From Alphaproteobacteria bacterium (GTDB lineage: Bacteria; Pseudomonadota; Alphaproteobacteria; Puniceispirillales; UBA1172): a stretch of DNA of 20,670 bases. Below the pieces are notes generated by a model. That model was not told the DNA's origin, made no database searches, and worked only from the letters and a program-made list of their open reading frames with translations. The stretch covers positions 1 through 20,670 of the forward strand of contig JAGWAQ010000021.1 in NCBI GenBank assembly GCA_021296375.1, given 5' to 3'. The number at the start of each line of letters is the position of its first letter. Position 1 is the stretch's first letter. Shown here piece by piece: positions 16,204 through 20,670 of this stretch. The translations under genes were made by a program, and so were the position numbers.

Positions 16204-19076
16204 GAGCGGGACCCCTTCTTCTCGGCATTGATGATGTTAAGCCCGTAACGCAAGGTGGACGCAGGCTTGGTCAAGCCCGCCGGGGATTTCTGGGCGTCAA
16301 AATGCGGGGAGATGACCTGCGGTTCATCCGCCGCGGCTTTTTCGATATTTACTTTCAGGTCGTACCACGCCGCCTGACCGGTGATGGGGTCGGAATTAGA
16401 CCACCGCAAGCCGTCGCCCTTGGGCGGCAGCAATTCATGGATTAGGTGATTGAGCAGGAAGCCTTTGCGGGCTTCCGGCGCGTCCTCGTCAAGCTGCCAG
16501 GCGCCACGGCGTTTGCCGATGGCATTCCAGGTCCAGACGGTGTTGGGGTTGACGCCTTCCATCACCGCCACGGGGACGCGGATGCGGCCATGGTGGGAAG
16601 TGACCCAGGCCCAATCGCCATCAGCGAGGTCGTGCTTGGCCGCCAGTTCACCTGAAATGAACAGCGGGTTATGGCCATGGATCTGACGCAGCCAGGGGTT
16701 CTGTGACCCCCAGGAATGGTACATGGCCATGGGGCGCTGGGTCAGGGCATGGATGGGGTATTCCGCGTCATCGGTGAGCGCGTCTTCAAACGGCTTGTAC
16801 CAAGACGGCAGGGGGGTGAAGCAGGTCTTGATCTGATCACGCAGATGTTCCGGCGGCTGGGTATTGCCATGGCCTTCGGCGGCCAGTTTGAATTTCTGCA
16901 GCACTTCGGAATAAATCTGGAACGTGTAAGGTTCCGGCTTGTCAAAGAACCCCATCTCGACGGCGAAATTCTGATAGGCCATATTGGCGAATTTGTAGAA
17001 TTGCGCGTCTTCCGGCAGGTGATTGATCCAGAACCCGCCGTTCTCGATATATTGCTCGAGCTGGTTGGGGTTGGGGTCACCGCGGCCGGATAAGTCCCCC
17101 TTGCCGCGGAAACCAGCCAGGGGGCCAATCCCCGGCTTGCGCTGGTGATTAACGATGTAATCGGCGTAATCCTTGAACTTGGCGGTGCCGTCATCATTGG
17201 TCATGCCGGGCAGGCCAAGGCGGGCGCCAAGGTCAAGCAGGACCGACTGGAAGCCGCGCACATCACGGTCTGGTTCCACCACCGGCCAGCGGATGGCGTC
17301 AGCCACGGCTTCGGCCTCGCAGATCGGCCGGTCGAGCAGCGAAATGCAATCGTGACGTTCCAGATAAGTCGTGTCGGGCAGGATGAGATCAGCAAAAGCC
17401 ACCATTTCCGAGGAATAGGCATCGGAGTAGATGATCTTCGGGATTTTATACTCGCCGGTCTCCTCATCCTTGGCGGTCAGCATCTCCATCACCCCGCGGG
17501 TGTTCATGGATGAATTCCACGCCATGTTCGCCATGTACATGAACAGCACATCGGCGGGGTAAGGGTCACCGGCATAGGCGTTGGAAATCACCATATGCAT
17601 CAAGCCATGGGCGGACATCGGCGCGTCCCAGGAATAGGCCTTGTCGATGCGGCTCGGGTTGCCGTGTTCATCCACCAGCAAATCTTCCGGCCCCATCAGG
17701 TAGCCGAGGGGCGCGCCAGGCAGAGGCGTGTTCGGCTTGATCTGGTCAGGACGCCCCGCCGGACGCGGATGAATTTCCGCCGGCTTCGGGTAAGGCGGCT
17801 TGAACCGGAACCCGCCCGGGGTTTCAACACTGCCTAGCATCAACTGCAGGACATGGAGCGCACGGCAGGTCTGGAAACCGTTGGAATGGGCAGAAATCCC
17901 CCGCATGGCGTGCATGGAAACCGGCCGGCCGATCATCTTGTCGTGCTTTTCGCCCTTCCAGTCGGTCCAGGGGCGGTCCAGCACGATGGTTTTTTCAAAC
18001 GCCGCTTCCGCCAGTTCTGCCGCCATCTGGCGAACACGGGCGGCGGGCACGCCGGTTTCGGCTTCCGTTGCTTCCGGGCTTAACTCAGGGGTCATCCATT
18101 GTTCCGCCATCAAGGTAAAGGCAGGGACAGCGACGCCGCCATCCTTGAGCTTGATCTCGCCCTTCAGTTCAGGGGTGATGCCGCCTTTGCTGGATTTGGC
18201 GGTTTTGCCGGTCTTGCGGTCAATCACCAGGGGGGTGTCGTCCTTATCGCGCAGGAACAGCCCGTCATTGGCCTGGCCCGGGTTGCGGATCACCAGCCAG
18301 GGGGCGTTGGTGTAACGGATCAGGTAATCGACATCGATCTTGCCGCTTTCCATCAGCACCTGAATGAGCGACAGGATCAGCAGCCCGTCACTGCCCGGGG
18401 TGATGCCGATCCAGTCATCCGCCACCGCGGAATAGCCGGTCTGGACAGGGTTGACGGAAATCGTCCGCACGCCGCGTTCCTTGAGCTTGCCGAGGCCGAT
18501 TTTAATGGGGTTTGAATCATGGTCTTCGGCAACACCGAACAGCACGAAAAGTTCCGTGCGTTCCCAGTCAGGGGAGCCAAATTCCCAGAACGCCCCGCCA
18601 ATGGTGTAGATGCCGCCCGCCGCCATGTTGACGGAACAGAACCCGCCATGGGCGGCGAAATTCGGGGTGCCGAACTGTTGCGCCCACCAGCCGGTCAGGG
18701 CCTGGGATTGGTCACGGCCGGTGAAGAACGCCAGTTTCTTCGGGTCTTTGGCGCGCACCGGCGCCAGCCAATCGGTGGCCATGGTCAGGGCGTCTTCCCA
18801 TGAGATTTCCTCAAATTCACCGGAACCGCGGGGGCCAACACGTTTCAGCGGCGCCCGCAGACGTGCTGGCGACAGGTGCTGCATGATGCCAGCGGAGCCT
18901 TTGGCGCAAAGCACCCCCTGGTTGACGGGGTGATCACGGTTGCCTTCGATGTAGCGAATGTCATCCCCTTTCATATGCACGTTGATGCCGCAACGGCAGG
19001 CGCACATGTAACAGGTGGTCTTGGCGATGCGGTCGGCGCTGGATGGGGAGGTGTTGATCTGGGGCTGTTTGGACAT
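16200..19076 (-). CDS. soeA: SoeA-type molybdopterin oxidoreductase (probable cytoplasmic sulfite dehydrogenase, catalytic subunit)
   Basis: A 958-residue member of the DMSO-reductase (MopB) family. The N-terminal [4Fe-4S] motif is C22/C25/C29...C57 (TTCYMCACRCG; GVLCAKGSAG). 'FGTPNFAAHGGFCSVNM' puts Cys147 at the molybdenum-ligand position, unlike the Ser of true DMSO reductases. The C-terminal molybdopterin-dinucleotide-binding domain fills about 760-900 ('HSWGSQNPWLRQIHG', 'GDWAWVTSHHGRIRV'). There is no twin-arginine signal, which argues against periplasmic DmsA, PsrA or PhsA and fits SoeA, the cytoplasmic enzyme oxidising sulfite to sulfate with electrons passed to quinone. Linkage to pta and a TauR-like regulator supports sulfite from sulfonates as substrate. 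TAGGA precedes the ATG. Alternatives: another uncharacterised MopB oxidoreductase with a B/C pair. Confidence 0.78.
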   Translation of the reverse strand: MSKQPQINTSPSSADRIAKTTCYMCACRCGINVHMKGDDIRYIEGNRDHPVNQGVLCAKGSAGIMQHLSPARLRAPLKRVGPRGSGEFEEISWEDALTMATDWLAPVRAKDPKKLAFFTGRDQSQALTGWWAQQFGTPNFAAHGGFCSVNMAAGGIYTIGGAFWEFGSPDWERTELFVLFGVAEDHDSNPIKIGLGKLKERGVRTISVNPVQTGYSAVADDWIGITPGSDGLLILSLIQVLMESGKIDVDYLIRYTNAPWLVIRNPGQANDGLFLRDKDDTPLVIDRKTGKTAKSSKGGITPELKGEIKLKDGGVAVPAFTLMAEQWMTPELSPEATEAETGVPAARVRQMAAELAEAAFEKTIVLDRPWTDWKGEKHDKMIGRPVSMHAMRGISAHSNGFQTCRALHVLQLMLGSVETPGGFRFKPPYPKPAEIHPRPAGRPDQIKPNTPLPGAPLGYLMGPEDLLVDEHGNPSRIDKAYSWDAPMSAHGLMHMVISNAYAGDPYPADVLFMYMANMAWNSSMNTRGVMEMLTAKDEETGEYKIPKIIYSDAYSSEMVAFADLILPDTTYLERHDCISLLDRPICEAEAVADAIRWPVVEPDRDVRGFQSVLLDLGARLGLPGMTNDDGTAKFKDYADYIVNHQRKPGIGPLAGFRGKGDLSGRGDPNPNQLEQYIENGGFWINHLPEDAQFYKFANMAYQNFAVEMGFFDKPEPYTFQIYSEVLQKFKLAAEGHGNTQPPEHLRDQIKTCFTPLPSWYKPFEDALTDDAEYPIHALTQRPMAMYHSWGSQNPWLRQIHGHNPLFISGELAAKHDLADGDWAWVTSHHGRIRVPVAVMEGVNPNTVWTWNAIGKRRGAWQLDEDAPEARKGFLLNHLIHELLPPKGDGLRWSNSDPITGQAAWYDLKVNIEKAAADEPQVISPHFDAQKSPAGLTKPASTLRYGLNIINAEKKGSRS

Positions 19077-19125
19077 GAAACATTCCTATCGGGACAATCA
19101 GCAAATAGAGGCTAGGCCAGTGAAG

Positions 19126-20070
19126 TTAACATAAAGCGGCAAGGGCAATCGAGGCAAGACGCGCTTCAGGGGGGTCGGCGCGGCTGGTCAGAATAATCGG
19201 GACTTTGCCCCCCGTCACCACGCCAGCGGCGCAAGCGCCACTATGCCAGACCATGGCCTTGAAAAGAACATTGCCGGAGGTGATTTCAGGCATCACCAGC
19301 GCATCAGCGCGGCCAGCGACAAGGTTGGCCTCCTCCCCTTCCGTGGCCAGGCCTTTGATGGCGACCGCTTCAGGCGCCATGGCAAGGTCAAAAGACAGGG
19401 GGCCGTTGACAACAGCGCCGGGAACATTGTCCTGCGCCCAGTCGCTCAGCTCCTTGGCTTCCATCGAGGACGGGATCGAGGCAATGGGGGTTTCCGTCGC
19501 GGCGATAATGGCGATCCGCGGGGTATCAATGCCGAGCGCTTTGGCGGTTTCCGCAAGGGAAATGACGGTTTGCTGGCGGGTTTTGATGTCAGGGGTGACA
19601 TTGACCGCGGCGTCGCTGATCAAGATCGGGCTGCCGCCGTCGGGGTGGAACATGGCGAAGATATGGACCATGCGTTTTTCGCCGCGAATGCCAGCTTCAC
19701 GCGCCACAATACCCCCCATGAAAACATCAGAATGAAGATGACCTTTCATGATGGCATCGGCGCCACCTTTGCGGGTCATGGCGGTGGCATGGTCAATCGC
19801 GCCCTTTTCGCCGCTGCTGTCATGGATGGCGATCCCCGACAGGTCCCAGCCAATGGCGTCAGCCTGTTTTTTGATCAGGTCAGCTTCGCCGATCAGAATA
19901 GGCGTGGCGATCCCCGCTTCATGGGCTTGCCTGGCGGTCAGCATCGGAAGAGGCGCGGACGCCCGCACCACCGCAAGCCGCAGGGGCTGGGGGCGCGCCG
20001 CGCGGGCACGATCAAGAAGGTCCTGCGGGCACGATGGCGCGCGATCTGTAAGAAAAGCCGAACCGGCCAT
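19126..20070 (-). CDS. pta: Phosphate acetyltransferase (Pta/Ptb family, short form)
   Basis: Converts acetyl phosphate and CoA to acetyl-CoA and phosphate. The 314 residues are one PTA_PTB catalytic domain without the long N-terminal regulatory part of E. coli Pta. Seen: 'IHDSSGEKGAIDHATAMTR' (about 82-100), 'ADAIMKGHLHSDVFMGG' (about 104-120), 'LISDAAVNVTPD' (about 151-162) and 'NGPLSFDLAM' (about 219-228). Short Pta enzymes of this kind accompany xsc in alphaproteobacterial taurine clusters, where Xsc releases acetyl phosphate and sulfite from sulfoacetaldehyde; here it sits 49 bp upstream of soeA in the same direction, so one transcript would handle both Xsc products. GAGGGGGG gives a strong ribosome site. 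A phosphate butyryltransferase activity cannot be excluded by sequence. Confidence 0.85.
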   Translation of the reverse strand: MAGSAFLTDRAPSCPQDLLDRARAARPQPLRLAVVRASAPLPMLTARQAHEAGIATPILIGEADLIKKQADAIGWDLSGIAIHDSSGEKGAIDHATAMTRKGGADAIMKGHLHSDVFMGGIVAREAGIRGEKRMVHIFAMFHPDGGSPILISDAAVNVTPDIKTRQQTVISLAETAKALGIDTPRIAIIAATETPIASIPSSMEAKELSDWAQDNVPGAVVNGPLSFDLAMAPEAVAIKGLATEGEEANLVAGRADALVMPEITSGNVLFKAMVWHSGACAAGVVTGGKVPIILTSRADPPEARLASIALAALC

Positions 20071-20172
20071 GGAAAACCCCCCTCAAGATAATGCCGCGCC
20101 GAATGACACGGCCTGTCAGATTGCCTGATGATCGATGTGATGAAACCAGCATCGCCTTTACGTCACCATATA

Positions 20173-20205
20173 CTATCATGCCTGTCAGGAAAGGCCAGAT
20201 GATAG
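20173..20205. promoter_or_regulatory. Inverted repeat CTATCAT-N19-ATGATAG upstream of pta
   Basis: Perfect 7-bp arms at 20173-20179 and 20199-20205, centred at about 20189, enclose a copy of GCCTGTCAG (20180-20188); another exact copy of that 9-mer lies at 20111-20119. The region separates the MocR-type gene from pta and is the only non-coding place for a pta-soeABC promoter. On the minus strand a TAGTAT lies within the left arm region as a possible weak -10. Confidence 0.4.
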
Positions 20206-20233
20206 AACCAGATCATGACAAGATTAGGTCCAG
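20202..20233 (-). promoter_or_regulatory. Candidate TauR/MocR-type direct-repeat operator upstream of pta-soeABC
   Basis: On the coding strand of pta, CTGGACCTAA (20233 down to 20224) and CTGGTTCTAT (20211 down to 20202) match at seven of ten positions and lie 22 bp apart start to start, about two helical turns, on the same face. MocR regulators usually bind direct repeats, and the first copy equals the CTGGACYTAA motif I recall for TauR of Rhodobacter capsulatus (memory, unverified). Position about 130-165 bp upstream of pta fits an activator. Confidence 0.5.
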
Positions 20234-20279
20234 AAAAAGCCGCGCGCCCCCGTTATCGCGACCCCCCGTCATGAGGCGA

Positions 20280-20670
20280 TCATGGGGCGAGGGATTTCAC
20301 GCAAGCCACGAGTTTTTCAAAACCTTCGGTAATGCGGTTTTCAGGGATCGAGGAATAGGCCAGGCGGAAATAATTGAGCGGCGGGGCGTCGTTGTTAAAA
20401 AACGTGTCGCCGGGTTCGATCAAAATGCCGGCTTCCGCGGCTTTTTCGGCAAGCTTGCGGCTGTCCAGCCAATCGGGGCCTTTGATCCAGAAACTGGTGC
20501 CGCCGAAATGTGACCCTGTTTCTTTCAGCAGGCTGTCGCGGCCAAGGGCATCCACCAGCAATTTCCGGCGATCGCTGAAATGACGGCGCAGGCGCCTGAT
20601 CTGGGCGTCGTAATGCCCGAGGGCCATGAAATAGGCGGCGGTGCGCTGGGTTTGGCCCGGGGGGTGGCGC
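20280..20670 (-). CDS. MocR-family (GntR/aminotransferase) regulator, C-terminal part, TauR-like candidate
   Basis: The C-terminal 130 residues of a fold-type I PLP aminotransferase-like domain; the frame is open to the window edge, so the N-terminus is missing. 'RHPPGQTQRTAAYFMALGHYDAQIRRLRRHFSDRRKLLVDAL' (split: RHPPGQTQRTAAYF, MALGHYDAQIRRLRR, HFSDRRKLL) is the typical MocR end region, and 'LIEPGDTFFNNDAPPLNYFRLAYSS' lies where these proteins read 'G...FRL.FS'. MocR proteins fuse a GntR winged helix to this domain and bind PLP to regulate PLP, taurine or GABA genes. The gene precedes pta on the same strand by 209 bp containing a TauR-like direct repeat, so a TauR-type activator of sulfonate genes is a reasonable guess. 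PdxR-like or a free aminotransferase remain possible because the DNA-binding domain is out of view. Confidence 0.8.
   Translation of the reverse strand, partial: RHPPGQTQRTAAYFMALGHYDAQIRRLRRHFSDRRKLLVDALGRDSLLKETGSHFGGTSFWIKGPDWLDSRKLAEKAAEAGILIEPGDTFFNNDAPPLNYFRLAYSSIPENRITEGFEKLVACVKSLAP

Noticed and set aside
19243..20091. 282-codon plus-strand frame opposite pta
   Set aside because: Overlaps pta completely; the translated sequence shows no family motif and is rich in Arg/Gly as expected for a shadow.

Overview
The window looks like chromosomal DNA of an alphaproteobacterium, probably marine or heterotrophic and aerobic. The basis is moderately high GC, tight gene packing, and families typical of Roseobacter, SAR116 or Rhodospirillales genomes: dimethylglycine-dehydrogenase/GcvT fusions, a pyrrolysine-free MttB, a SoeABC-type molybdoenzyme and MocR regulators. 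The genus cannot be fixed from the sequence. No rRNA, tRNA, IS element, integrase or CRISPR array was seen.

Positions 1-6990 are mostly housekeeping or hypothetical genes. They comprise the C-terminus of a CaiD-like crotonase, a secreted TPR protein, a minus-strand pair (HEXXH metalloprotease-like protein, then a repeat-rich membrane-anchored protein), pyruvate kinase, L-threonine aldolase, a RarD-type permease and an exported cyclophilin. The ltaE/rarD divergent gap holds two unrelated short tandem-repeat arrays (17 bp x5 and 14 bp x4).

Positions 6991-14485 form a plus-strand methylamine/betaine-type demethylation operon. It contains an XRE-cupin regulator preceded by two phased TGAAAA-N11-TTTTCA dyads, two tandem FAD/GcvT fusion dehydrogenases, and an MttB-family methyltransferase. 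A strong bidirectional terminator closes it. The likely chemistry is stepwise removal of N-methyl groups from a quaternary or tertiary amine onto tetrahydrofolate; the true substrate is not shown.

Positions 14486-20670 (minus strand) read, in transcription order: a MocR/TauR-like regulator (partial), pta, soeA, soeB, soeC. This is the tail of sulfonate catabolism: acetyl phosphate to acetyl-CoA, and sulfite to sulfate. Upstream of pta is a direct-repeat motif resembling the TauR box as I recall it. soeC carries an apparent 2-bp insertion at its last codons; removing it restores the expected C-terminus and a stop just before the shared terminator.

The most interesting possibility is that the two tail-to-tail modules serve one substrate class, N-methylated taurines or related amine sulfonates. 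This is inference only. Xsc, Tpa, transporters and a corrinoid protein are absent from the window and would have to be found nearby.
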